NCBI RefSeq assembly: GCF_017315705.1
Contig: NZ_JAFLRF010000008.1
Location: 213,475-277,474, forward strand
Source of the DNA: Trinickia mobilis
GTDB taxonomy: Bacteria > Pseudomonadota > Gammaproteobacteria > Burkholderiales > Burkholderiaceae
Direction of reading: 5' to 3'
DNA: 64,000 nt
The translations under genes and the position numbers were made by a program. The notes beneath the pieces were generated by a model. It was not told the origin of the DNA. It did not search any database and saw only the letters and a program-made list of their open reading frames with translations. Positions within the stretch are counted from its first letter, which is position 1. Every line of letters starts with the position of its first letter. Below, in pieces: positions 9,427-17,839 of the stretch.

Positions 9427-10113
9427 TTACGAGGCCGGGGTGCCTGACCTGAATTCCTTCAGGCGTTTGGCCGTCAGTTCCGCCCAATAGTCCATCACAT
9501 TCTCTGCGTCGCCCCATTTCCAGACACCTGCATTCTTGATGCTCATTCCGCCGGCGCGGCCGTCCACCGCTTCGGCGAGAATCTGCCCGGTTCCACCGTC
9601 CTTGATCTCGCCTTCGCTCTGCGCCGACCCGACGAAGGCATAGCTGTCCGTCGCGACGCTCTGCGCCGCATTTAGCAACCGGGCCTGCGGGATGACCACG
9701 GAGAAGGTGCGCAGTCCCGGCGTCGCGGTTGTCACTTTAGTCAGGGCGGCGCGGACGACCAGGACTTGCGGGCCTGGCTGTTCGACGATCGGCAGCACTT
9801 CCGATAGGTGCGTCTTCAACGTGTTGTAGTAATACGTCGACAATACCTGCTCATCCTTCGGGTCGACATGTGCGTCGGCATCCGTGATGAACGCCACCGG
9901 TTCGATGAAGATTCCGGTGTAGGAATTCCAATTTGTATTCGGATTGACGTAGCGAAGCCGCACCTGGCCTTCCTTGCCCGGCTGCAGCAGGGAATAATCG
10001 CTCAGAAACCCTGATTTCGGCGCCTTTTCGATGTCTGAAAGCGGTTGTTGGGTTGTGACAGCGCAGGCGGCCAATGCGATCATGGCCAGCAGAGGACATA
10101 TGCTCTTCATCAT
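9427..10113 (-). CDS. DUF3313-type lipoprotein
   Basis: The start at 10,113 is chosen because GGAG lies 9 bases upstream and the frame then begins with a lipoprotein signal (MMKSICPLLAMIALAAC, lipobox LAAC). The mature part (about 210 residues) has PKSGFLSDYSLLQPGKEGQVRLRYVNP and IFIEPVAF, features of the DUF3313 family of outer-membrane lipoproteins. Function is unknown. It lies alone between remnants, facing the same way as cynR. Confidence 0.8.
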   Translation of the reverse strand: MMKSICPLLAMIALAACAVTTQQPLSDIEKAPKSGFLSDYSLLQPGKEGQVRLRYVNPNTNWNSYTGIFIEPVAFITDADAHVDPKDEQVLSTYYYNTLKTHLSEVLPIVEQPGPQVLVVRAALTKVTTATPGLRTFSVVIPQARLLNAAQSVATDSYAFVGSAQSEGEIKDGGTGQILAEAVDGRAGGMSIKNAGVWKWGDAENVMDYWAELTAKRLKEFRSGTPAS

Positions 10114-10283
10114 CGCCTCACTCTCCGTTCCGCCCGCCCGCGCGAGCACATATTCGCCGATCCGCATGCGCCTTGGCACGCGGCAGCAGCCCCTCTTTTA
10201 CTCATGTCAATATTGGCAGTCACGTCAGTCGAAGGCCATTGGACTTTGGTCTTATACCGGTCCTTTACTCTTTCGCGGAGTTC

Positions 10284-10343
10284 GCGCGCATCGAGTACGT
10301 TGAATGTGTGACCGGCGTTCAGCACGAGTTCGTACGTCGGCAG
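10284..10343 (-). pseudogene. Possible 20-codon remnant of glyQ (glycyl-tRNA synthetase alpha)
   Basis: The minus strand encodes LPTYELVLNAGHTFNVLDAR, close to the LPAYExVxKAxHTFNLLDAR block of GlyQ. Sequence on both sides does not continue the family. A short chance or shuffled piece remains possible. Confidence 0.3.
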
Positions 10344-10379
10344 CATGGATCGCCCCGCGGCAAGACACACGTTTTCGCT

Positions 10380-11294
10380 TTACGACGCCGCGTTTGCCCG
10401 TCGGACGCCCAGTTCAGTTGCGCTTTCCTCAAGCGCAAGCGCAATGAATGCCCGTGTTGCCGCGCTTCGATACGCACCTTTGCGCAGCAGCAACGCGGCG
10501 GTTCGCTGCGGCAGCGCCGGCTCCAGGGCCACCAGACGCAGTTCGCTGTGCGCGCGTGCAATCGCGGCTGGCAGCAGCGTTGCAATCGTGCTCCGGAGCA
10601 CGATCTCGATCACCGCGCTGATCGAATTGACTTCCATGGCAATGTGCGGCGCGACGCCGTGCTGCCTGCAATATCGATCGATGTAGTGGCGGGTTGCAAA
10701 CTCTTCGTTAAGCAGCACCAGCGTTTCGCTCTCGAACTCGCGAAGCGTCAACGCCGCGCGCTTCTTCGCGTAGGGATGCGACTTGCCGACGACCATCGCC
10801 AGAGCTTCGACGAACAGCACCTCGGTCTCGATGTCTAGAGAACGCGTATTGTCGAATGCGATGCCGACATCGAGCACATCTTCGTTCAACAACGCTTCCA
10901 TCCGGTCCTGCGGCATTTCGGCGATGTTCAGCGTGATGTTCGGATAGCGGCGGTTGTACTTCTCCAGCAGCGGACCGATCAGGTAAGCGGTGAACGTCGG
11001 GGTCATCGCGAGGCGCAGCGAGCCGCGGCTCAATTCCTGCACGTCGTGGATCGCCCGCTCGCCCGCCTTGAGGTCTTGCAACGCGCGCTGCGCATAGCGC
11101 GCATACGCCGTGCCGGCGTCGGTCAGCTGGATCGTACGGCCGGACCGGTCGAGCAATTGCACGCGCAGCGCGTCCTCGAGCTGCCTGATCTGCTGCGACA
11201 GCGTTGGCTGCGACACGTGCAGCGCCTCGGCCGCACGCGTGAAATTACGGTGTTCCGCGACTGCCAGAAAGTACCGAATGTGCCGGAGCAGCAT
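10380..11294 (-). CDS. cynR: LysR-type regulator of the cyanate operon
   Basis: The start at 11,294 has GGAGG five bases upstream and gives MLLRHIRYFLAVAEHRNFTR, the usual LysR start. HTH about 1-60 (FTRAAEALHVSQPTLSQQIRQLE), effector domain about 90-295. Length (304 residues) and sequence resemble CynR, the cyanate-responsive activator of cynTSX. It is divergent from cynT, with the shared control region between; CynR-type proteins also repress their own gene from such a site. The longer open frame upstream lacks a ribosome-binding site. Confidence 0.9.
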   Translation of the reverse strand: MLLRHIRYFLAVAEHRNFTRAAEALHVSQPTLSQQIRQLEDALRVQLLDRSGRTIQLTDAGTAYARYAQRALQDLKAGERAIHDVQELSRGSLRLAMTPTFTAYLIGPLLEKYNRRYPNITLNIAEMPQDRMEALLNEDVLDVGIAFDNTRSLDIETEVLFVEALAMVVGKSHPYAKKRAALTLREFESETLVLLNEEFATRHYIDRYCRQHGVAPHIAMEVNSISAVIEIVLRSTIATLLPAAIARAHSELRLVALEPALPQRTAALLLRKGAYRSAATRAFIALALEESATELGVRRANAAS

Positions 11295-11416
11295 GAAACC
11301 CTCCAAACTATTGGCATTGCCTATAGACAGAATAATAAACCGGTCTTGGACACTATAGTTTGAGCGACGCATTCTTCGTCCATCGGTTCTCGACCAAGAC
11401 CCAGATGGAGCGAAAC
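11295..11416 (+). promoter_or_regulatory. cynR-cynT divergent control region
   Basis: TTGGCA at about 11,311 followed 16 bases later by TAATAA is a candidate promoter reading toward cynT; a second AT-rich stretch (CACTATAGTTTG) lies further right. The region should contain the CynR operator. GGAG six bases before 11,417 serves cynT. Confidence 0.5.
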
Positions 11417-12076
11417 ATGCAAGACATCATCGATGGCTTCCTGAAGTTCCAGCGCGACGCGTTTCCGCAGCGCTCCGAGCTTTTCAAGCAGCTGGCCACG
11501 AGCCAGCACCCGCGCACCTTGTTCATTTCATGCTCGGACAGCCGGCTCGTACCGGAACTCGTCACGCAGCGCGAGCCGGGCGACCTGTTCGTGATCCGCA
11601 ACGCCGGCAACATCGTGCCGTCGTACGGCCCGGAACCGGGCGGCGTGACCGCCACGGTCGAATACGCGGTCGCCGGGCTCGGCGTCACCGACGTCGTGAT
11701 CTGCGGTCACTCCGATTGTGGCGCAATGACGGCGATCGCCACCTGCAAGTGCATGGACCATATGCCGGCCGTGCGCAACTGGCTGCATTACGCGGATTCC
11801 GCGAAGGTCGTCAGCGAGGTGCGGGAGCACAAGAGCGAACGCGACCGGGTCGACTCGATGGTCCGCGAAAACGTGATCGCCCAGCTCGCCAACATCAAGA
11901 CCCATCCTTCCGTGCGGCTCGCGCTCGACCGCGACAGTCTCGCGCTGCACGGCTGGGTCTACGACATCGAAACCGGCTCGATCGACACGCTCGATGGCAC
12001 GACGGGCCATTTCGTTTCGCTCGCGGAACATCCGCTTGCGTGTGCAACCCCGGCTCGACTCAACCTCGTTGCCTGA
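11417..12076 (+). CDS. cynT: Beta-class carbonic anhydrase of the cyanate operon
   Basis: 219 residues from the ATG preceded by GGAG, the same length as E. coli CynT and nearly collinear with it ([63 protein letters not shown]). Zinc ligands are the Cys/Asp of SCSDSR and His/Cys of CGHSDCG. It hydrates the CO2 made by cyanase so that bicarbonate, a cyanase substrate, is not lost from the cell. Cyanase starts 33 bp downstream. Confidence 0.95.
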   Translation: MQDIIDGFLKFQRDAFPQRSELFKQLATSQHPRTLFISCSDSRLVPELVTQREPGDLFVIRNAGNIVPSYGPEPGGVTATVEYAVAGLGVTDVVICGHSDCGAMTAIATCKCMDHMPAVRNWLHYADSAKVVSEVREHKSERDRVDSMVRENVIAQLANIKTHPSVRLALDRDSLALHGWVYDIETGSIDTLDGTTGHFVSLAEHPLACATPARLNLVA

Positions 12077-12109
12077 TCTCAACTGCTTTTCAACTCAAGG
12101 AGCATCGTT

Positions 12110-12580
12110 ATGCCGCAATCCCTACATAGCCAGGCGCCCCGTCAAGCGCTGACCGACGTGATCATGGAGGCGAAGATCCGCAAGAACCTGACGTTCGAAC
12201 AGATCAACGAAGGCACCGGCCTCAACGTCGCGTTCGTCACCGCCGCGCTGCTCGGCCAGCACCCGCTGCCGGCCGATGCCGCGAAGGTGGTCGCCAAGAA
12301 GCTCGATCTCGGCGAGGACGCGATCCGTCTGCTGCAGGCCATCCCGCTGCGCGGCAGCATTCCGAACGGCGTGCCGACCGATCCGACGATGTACCGTTTC
12401 TACGAAATGGTGCAGGTCTACGGTTCGACGCTGAAAGCGCTGATTCACGAAAAGCTCGGCGACGGTGTCATCAGCGCGATCAACTTCAAGATGGACATCC
12501 AGGCCATCGACGATCCGGAAGGCGGCAAGCGTGCCGTCATCACGCTGAACGGTAAATATCTGCCGACCAAGCCGTTCTGA
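12110..12580 (+). CDS. cynS: Cyanase (cyanate hydratase)
   Basis: 156 residues, the family length. N-terminal helical DNA-binding-like domain, C-terminal catalytic domain with the triad R96, E99 and S122 ([23 protein letters not shown]), at the same numbering as E. coli. It converts cyanate plus bicarbonate to ammonia and two CO2. AAGGAG lies ahead of the ATG. A strong hairpin follows the stop. Confidence 0.97.
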   Translation: MPQSLHSQAPRQALTDVIMEAKIRKNLTFEQINEGTGLNVAFVTAALLGQHPLPADAAKVVAKKLDLGEDAIRLLQAIPLRGSIPNGVPTDPTMYRFYEMVQVYGSTLKALIHEKLGDGVISAINFKMDIQAIDDPEGGKRAVITLNGKYLPTKPF

Positions 12581-12587
12581 AGAAACT

Positions 12588-12619
12588 GCGGGAGTCATTC
12601 TTGGGTGAATGACTCCCGC
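12588..12619 (+). terminator. Hairpin terminator after cynS
   Basis: A perfect 13-bp stem (GCGGGAGTCATTC / GAATGACTCCCGC) with a 6-base loop starts 7 bases after the cynS stop. The T-run is weak, so some read-through into cynX is likely. Confidence 0.7.
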
Positions 12620-12696
12620 GGTATTTCTTCGGATCGCACATTGTGATGCGGAGAGCCGTGTTCCCCGAGATTTAACGGCTTCGAACGAGAATTCCA

Positions 12697-13995
12697 ATGA
12701 AAGATACCGGAGCGATGCCAGACCGTCGCGGCGACGGCTACGACGCCATCGTGACGAATGGTTCTGTGGCAGAGATTCGCGATGTCAAAACGACTCACGA
12801 AAAATCGGCTGATGCGAGAAAAGCAGCATGGCTCGTCGTGGCGATGGTCGTCATCGCGATGGCGCTTCGACCCGGCATCGCGTCGATTGGCCCGGTCCTG
12901 CCGCGCATCAGCCAAGCGTTTTCACTTTCGCATGCAACGGCGTCGTTGCTGACGACCATCCCGACTCTGCTGATGGGTCTGTTGGCGCTGCCGACCCCGT
13001 GGCTGGCGCGGCGATTCGGAAGAAATGGGGTGTTGCTTGCGTCTCTCGTGCTGCTGTTTGTTTCCATGGTGGCGCGCTCATTCGTATCGAACGTCGCGAT
13101 GCTGCTGGTGACTACAGCAGGCGTGGGAGCCGGAATCGCGATATCAGGAACGCTGTTCGCCGGAATTATCAAGGCCAGGTTCCCAACGAAGGTCGCGATG
13201 ATGATGAGCATCTATGCGACCTCGCTCGCGGGCAGCACCACGGTCTCCGCTGCGGCGACTGGCCCGATTGCCGCGCTTGCGCGCGCAAACGGATCAAACG
13301 GATGGCGCGTTGGAACAGGTATTTGGAGTCCCGTGGCGCTGATTGCGATTTTCGCGGCGCTTGCAATCCTCGTGTGGGAAAGGCGGGAGCTCGCAACCGC
13401 TACAGCCAAGACCCTAAGGGCTGCACGATTACCGCTGACGAACCGGACAGCGTGGCTGGCCGCATTGTTTTTCGCTTGCGACAATCTCTTGTTCTTTGCG
13501 TTGTTGGCCTGGACTTCACCGATGTATCGGGAGCATGGCCTATCCGCAGCATCGGCAGGCCTCGTGCTTGCAACGTACACGGTGGCGTTCACGATTGCGA
13601 TTCCGGTGTTCGGGTTGTTGAGCCGGGCGCATGACCGTCGCGGGTGGCTCGCGGCTAGTGCGTTGCTCGCGGGAGCGGGGACTCTGGGGCTGGCATTGGC
13701 GCCGCTACTCATGCCCCACGTTTGGATTGGCATTGCTGCGTTTGGTTTGGGCGGCGGCTTCACACTCGGGATGACCTTGCCACTCGACAGCGTACATAGC
13801 GCGGACGAAGCCAACACGTGGAATGCATTCGTCATGACCGTGGGTTACCTGCTTGCCGCCGCCGGGCCTTGGCTTGTCGGGGCACTGCGAGATGCCACCG
13901 GCGCCTTTCAGGCTCCAGTTTGGCTTCTGTTTATCGTTGCGCTCGGAATGCTCGTGTTGACGCCGTTCCTCGCACCTAAACAATTTTCCAATTAA
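12697..13995 (+). CDS. cynX: Major-facilitator transporter of the CynX type
   Basis: 432 residues with about 12 membrane segments after a polar N-terminus of about 40 residues (WLVVAMVVIAMALRPGIASIGPVLPRI; FGRNGVLL loop). The RPGIASIGPVLP start of the first segment is typical of the CynX/NimT group of small-anion and drug-like MFS permeases. Position after cynTS supports cyanate uptake, though the exact substrate is inferred. The ribosome-binding site is weak and the first about 40 residues may not all be translated. Confidence 0.8.
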   Translation: MKDTGAMPDRRGDGYDAIVTNGSVAEIRDVKTTHEKSADARKAAWLVVAMVVIAMALRPGIASIGPVLPRISQAFSLSHATASLLTTIPTLLMGLLALPTPWLARRFGRNGVLLASLVLLFVSMVARSFVSNVAMLLVTTAGVGAGIAISGTLFAGIIKARFPTKVAMMMSIYATSLAGSTTVSAAATGPIAALARANGSNGWRVGTGIWSPVALIAIFAALAILVWERRELATATAKTLRAARLPLTNRTAWLAALFFACDNLLFFALLAWTSPMYREHGLSAASAGLVLATYTVAFTIAIPVFGLLSRAHDRRGWLAASALLAGAGTLGLALAPLLMPHVWIGIAAFGLGGGFTLGMTLPLDSVHSADEANTWNAFVMTVGYLLAAAGPWLVGALRDATGAFQAPVWLLFIVALGMLVLTPFLAPKQFSN

Positions 13996-14022
13996 TTGAG
14001 TTGACTGATTACGGGTGCTGCT

Positions 14023-15258
14023 ATGCCAATCCCGCTGATGGCCATTGACACAGGTAATACGGCATTTATGCTGCTCTGCGCGAGTCTCGTCATGCTGATG
14101 ACGCCTGGACTTGCATTCTTCTACGGCGGTCTGGTTGAGCGCAAGAACGTGCTTTCTATCATGATGCAAAGCTTCGTCTCTCTCGCGTGGACGACAGTGC
14201 TTTGGTTTGCGTTTGGCTATTCGATGTGCTTTGGCCCGACTTGGCACGGCGTCATCGGCAACCCGGCATACTACGCGTTCCTGCGCGGCGTCAACCTGCA
14301 TACGATGTATACGGGCAACAATGCCGGTCTTCCTCTCTTTGTGCATATCGCGTATCAGATGATGTTCGCGATCATCACGCCGGCGCTGATCACGGGTGCA
14401 TTCGCCAATCGCGTAACCTTTAAGGCCTATTTTCTATTCCTCACCGGCTGGCTCATCTTCGTGTACTTCCCGTTCGTTCACATGGTGTGGAATCCGAATG
14501 GAATTTTGGCGAAATGGGGTGTTCTTGACTTTGCCGGCGGCATCGTGGTGCATAACACGGCCGGGTTTGCGGCGCTCGCGTCGGTGCTCTACGTAGGCCG
14601 CCGCCAGGAGATGACGCACAAGCCTCATAACGTGCCGTCGATCGCGCTCGGGACGGGGCTGCTCTGGTTTGGCTGGTATGGCTTCAATGCCGGCTCCGAA
14701 CTGCGCATCGATGCGGTGACCGCATCGGCGTTCCTCAATACCGACGTCGCAGCCTCATTCGCCGCGGTCAGCTGGTTGCTGATGGAATGGCTCGATGTGG
14801 GGTGTCCGAAGTTCCTTGGCTTGCTGACTGGATCGGTGGCGGGCCTCGCAACAATCACACCCGCAGCCGGTTACGTATCGCTGCGCATGGCCGCCATCAT
14901 CGGGATTGTCGCTGCGGTAGTCTGCTATGGTGCAGTCGCGCTAAAAAACAAGCTCGAACTCGACGACGCACTCGATGTGTGGGGCGTGCACGGGGTGGGT
15001 GGGTTGACTGGCACGATCCTGCTTGGTGCATTTGCGTCGAAAGCCTGGAATCCGGCGGGTGCCGACGGACTGTTGCTCGGCGGCAGCGCGTTCTTTGTCA
15101 AAGAGTGCATTGCGGTGATCGCGTCCGGTGCCTGGGCATTCATCTTTACAGGCGCGATGTTGTGGCTCATCGACCATGTGACGCCAGTGAAGGTCGATGC
15201 CTTGGCTGAACGGCATGGACTCGATGCCGAGTTGCACGGTGAGCAAGCGTATCTCTAG
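14023..15258 (+). CDS. amt: Ammonium transporter (Amt family)
   Basis: 411 residues, 11 membrane segments. Signature regions include MLMTPGLAFFYGGLV, the twin pore histidines (FVHMVWNPNG and VWGVHGVGGLTG), and DFAGGIVVHNTAGFAAL. It starts 27 bp after cynX and is probably co-transcribed. It would take back ammonia leaking after cyanase action, or scavenge external ammonium. A PII gene (glnK), the usual partner, is not present here. Confidence 0.93.
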   Translation: MPIPLMAIDTGNTAFMLLCASLVMLMTPGLAFFYGGLVERKNVLSIMMQSFVSLAWTTVLWFAFGYSMCFGPTWHGVIGNPAYYAFLRGVNLHTMYTGNNAGLPLFVHIAYQMMFAIITPALITGAFANRVTFKAYFLFLTGWLIFVYFPFVHMVWNPNGILAKWGVLDFAGGIVVHNTAGFAALASVLYVGRRQEMTHKPHNVPSIALGTGLLWFGWYGFNAGSELRIDAVTASAFLNTDVAASFAAVSWLLMEWLDVGCPKFLGLLTGSVAGLATITPAAGYVSLRMAAIIGIVAAVVCYGAVALKNKLELDDALDVWGVHGVGGLTGTILLGAFASKAWNPAGADGLLLGGSAFFVKECIAVIASGAWAFIFTGAMLWLIDHVTPVKVDALAERHGLDAELHGEQAYL

Positions 15259-15274
15259 CGTTGACGCATTACGA

Positions 15275-15412
15275 AGCTGCGCGCGTCTTGAGGAATCGAA
15301 GATGGACGCGGAATGTCGCTGACTGCTTAGCTGGACACCGCCGGAACGGCGTGTCCGGCTCTGCCTGCTTTAGCGCGAACGCAATCTGCTCTTCGGTGCA
15401 CTCGCTCTTCGT
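15275..15412 (-). pseudogene. Decayed IS3-family transposase OrfA
   Basis: The minus strand reads KSECTEEQIAFALKQAE, then PDTPFRRCPAKQSATFRV. This follows the OrfA start of IS407/IS476-type IS3 elements (KxxFTEEQIxFALKQAExGTPVxEVCRKxGISxATFYxW) with substitutions and a disrupted HTH. No OrfB and no clear inverted repeats are visible. Confidence 0.65.
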
Positions 15413-15484
15413 TGCTGCCACTCCCAAGTTCGCCTCGCCAATGCCCCCAATGAGGAGTCGATCGGACACTGCGGGACGGGTGCT

Positions 15485-15592
15485 TTAGTACGGCCGTTGG
15501 CTCTCAACCTTGTCGCGGGTACGAAAGCCGCCGAGGCGGAGCCCGGTTCTGCCGTCCAAGGCGCACACATCGATGCACGGCGACTTGACATC
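15485..15592 (-). pseudogene. Remnant of a DUF1289 protein
   Basis: The minus strand encodes DVKSPCIDVCALDGRTG followed by LRLGGFRTRDKVESQRPY and a stop. The DUF1289 pattern is SPCxxVCxLDxxxGxCxGCxRTxDEI; the first Cys pair is kept but the second CxGC is RLGG, so metal binding would be lost. It neighbours the IS3 remnant, and together they account for much of the otherwise gene-free 15.26-15.93 kb. Confidence 0.6.
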
Positions 15593-15933
15593 GCTGAGGC
15601 CGCAATTCCGGCGCACTGTGCTTCTGCAAGCGCATACATGCTTTGACCGCTCTTCCGCATGCCTCATGCCACGTCAATCTAGATGGGGACGCCACGTGCC
15701 TGACCGGCATCCGTAATGAATTTTTCACACAAATGGTGCCGCCGCGACCTAGTGTGTTTCTGCAGGTGCATTTCTTCAGTCGATTGTCTCGGTGGGTGGC
15801 AGCAAGCGGTGGTTTTGCGGTTGGGCAAGTCGTTTTCGCACGTGGATCGGCCGATCACAGTGCGAGAGTCATGGTGCCGGTGACGTAGAGCCGGCAGTGA
15901 AAAGGCGTTTTACCCTTTTTCGCGAGGCACAGC

Positions 15934-17577
15934 ATGAAATCAACTTTCAGACGCCTATCCCGTTTTGTCTCCCGGGGTCTCGCTGGCGGCGGCGTCATCG
16001 CGCTCACGTGCGCGTTCTGCCCAGGCGCGCAGGCGCAGACGCTCGGCCCGCTCGCCCAGGTGGCCGCGGGCGATCCATTCAGCGGATGCACCGCCGACCA
16101 GGTGCACGCGCAGGAGACCGCATTCGGGAGCATCCTCTTTCCAGCCACGTCGATCGAGCCATGGGTGGCGGCCGATCCGACCAGCCCCTCTCGCCTCCTC
16201 GTTGGTCACCAGCAGGACCGCTGGGACGACGGTGGCTCACGCGGAAACGTCGGCGTCGTCTCCAACGACGCGGGCACCACCTGGACCAATTCGATCCCGA
16301 GCGGCGTTACAGACTGCACGGGGGGCAAATTTGCTCGCGCCTCCGATCCCTGGGTCGACTTTGCGCAAAACGGAACGGCCTTCTTCCTGTCGCTGGTCGT
16401 GGACCCCATGAAGCCGACGACTCCATTTGGTGCACGAAACAGCGGAATGCTGGTCAGCCGCTCCGCCGACCACGGCGCGACGTGGCAACCTCCGGTTACG
16501 CTGATCCGCAGTAACTCGCCACACGTGCTGAACGACAAGGACTCGCTCACTGCCGATCCGACCGCGAACGGCTACGTGTATGCGGTGTGGGATCAACTGA
16601 GCGTTTTCCCGCCAACCAAGGACGGCGCCCAGTTGCTCGCAGAAAACGATGGCGTCGCGATCGCGCGCGAATTGCGCAACGCTACGGCGGGCGGTGCCCC
16701 GGTCTTCAAGTTCAATTTCACCGGCCCGAGCTTCTTCTCACGATCTACCGACAACGGCGTGACCTGGAGCACGGCCGCCCCGATCTACCAGCCGGGCACG
16801 AACGCGCAGACGATCGACAACATCGTGCGGGTGTTGCCTGACGGGACCCTGCTCGATCTCTTCACCGCGATCAATGTCACGCCATCCGGTCTCAGCATCG
16901 GCTATATCAAGTCCACGGATAAGGGAGTGAGCTGGAGCGGGCCGGCGTTCGCCAGCGATATAGCGGTGGTCGGAGTGGTCACGCCGGACACCGGCCAGCC
17001 GATACGCGATGCCTCCATCCTCTACAGTGTCGCTGTCAACCCAGTCACGGGGGCAATCTATCTCGCCTGGCAGGACGATCGCTTTTTGACGGCCAAGTGC
17101 AACACGGCCCCTGAGTCAAAGATCGACGGGATCGCGTTCAGCCAGTCTGACGACGGCGGGGCCACCTGGTCGACGCCGGTGATGATCAACAAGACGCCGG
17201 CGAATGCCGCGAACCCGTGCCGACAGCAGGCGTTCATCCCCGCGGTGGTGGCGTCGGGCGACGGCAAGACTATCGTGGTGACCTACTACGATTTTCGTAA
17301 CGACACGAACACACCTGCCGGGTTCGAGGGCACGGACTATTTCGCGCTCTTCTGCTCTACCTCCACTGCGTGCACGAACGCCGTTAACTGGGGCCATGAG
17401 CAGCAACTGACCACAGCTTCGTTCAACATACTTGACGCTCCGGTGGTACGTGGCCACTTCCTCGGCGATTACATGGGCTTGGCTGCTAGCGGGTCCACGA
17501 CCGTGTACCCGGTATTCGGCATAGCCACGGGTCCCAACGTGACGGCCGAGTTGACCCGCCAAATCTCATTGCCGTGA
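15934..17577 (+). CDS. Secreted sialidase-fold protein with five Asp-boxes
   Basis: 547 residues with a signal peptide of about 34 residues (TCAFCPGAQAQ). Five Asp-box motifs (S-x-D-x-G-x-T/S-W) can be read: SNDAGTTW, SADHGATW, STDNGVTW, STDKGVSW and SDDGGATW, as expected of a beta-propeller of the BNR/sialidase superfamily. The arginine triad and Tyr/Glu of true sialidases cannot be assigned from sequence alone, so enzymatic activity is unproven. Probably periplasmic or exported. It stands alone, with decayed DNA upstream. Confidence 0.8.
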   Translation: MKSTFRRLSRFVSRGLAGGGVIALTCAFCPGAQAQTLGPLAQVAAGDPFSGCTADQVHAQETAFGSILFPATSIEPWVAADPTSPSRLLVGHQQDRWDDGGSRGNVGVVSNDAGTTWTNSIPSGVTDCTGGKFARASDPWVDFAQNGTAFFLSLVVDPMKPTTPFGARNSGMLVSRSADHGATWQPPVTLIRSNSPHVLNDKDSLTADPTANGYVYAVWDQLSVFPPTKDGAQLLAENDGVAIARELRNATAGGAPVFKFNFTGPSFFSRSTDNGVTWSTAAPIYQPGTNAQTIDNIVRVLPDGTLLDLFTAINVTPSGLSIGYIKSTDKGVSWSGPAFASDIAVVGVVTPDTGQPIRDASILYSVAVNPVTGAIYLAWQDDRFLTAKCNTAPESKIDGIAFSQSDDGGATWSTPVMINKTPANAANPCRQQAFIPAVVASGDGKTIVVTYYDFRNDTNTPAGFEGTDYFALFCSTSTACTNAVNWGHEQQLTTASFNILDAPVVRGHFLGDYMGLAASGSTTVYPVFGIATGPNVTAELTRQISLP

Positions 17578-17839
17578 GGACAATCGGCGGCGACTGGAGG
17601 TCGCCGCCAAGTCTTCCGGAACGCGCAAAGGCAACTGAGCGCGCCAAGAAGTCCGCTTGTGCCGGTCGCGAGTACCACGAGGGCTCGGACACGAGCAAGA
17701 TTGGTGTTACCTAATTGCGGCATGTTGACGGCTAACCTATCTTGAATCACTGGACGGCATTGACCCCGTGGGTGATCCAAAAGGCCAGGGGCGCGACTCC
17801 CCGCCGGCCGGTTCCAACGCGCGCAGTGAGAGGTTCACG

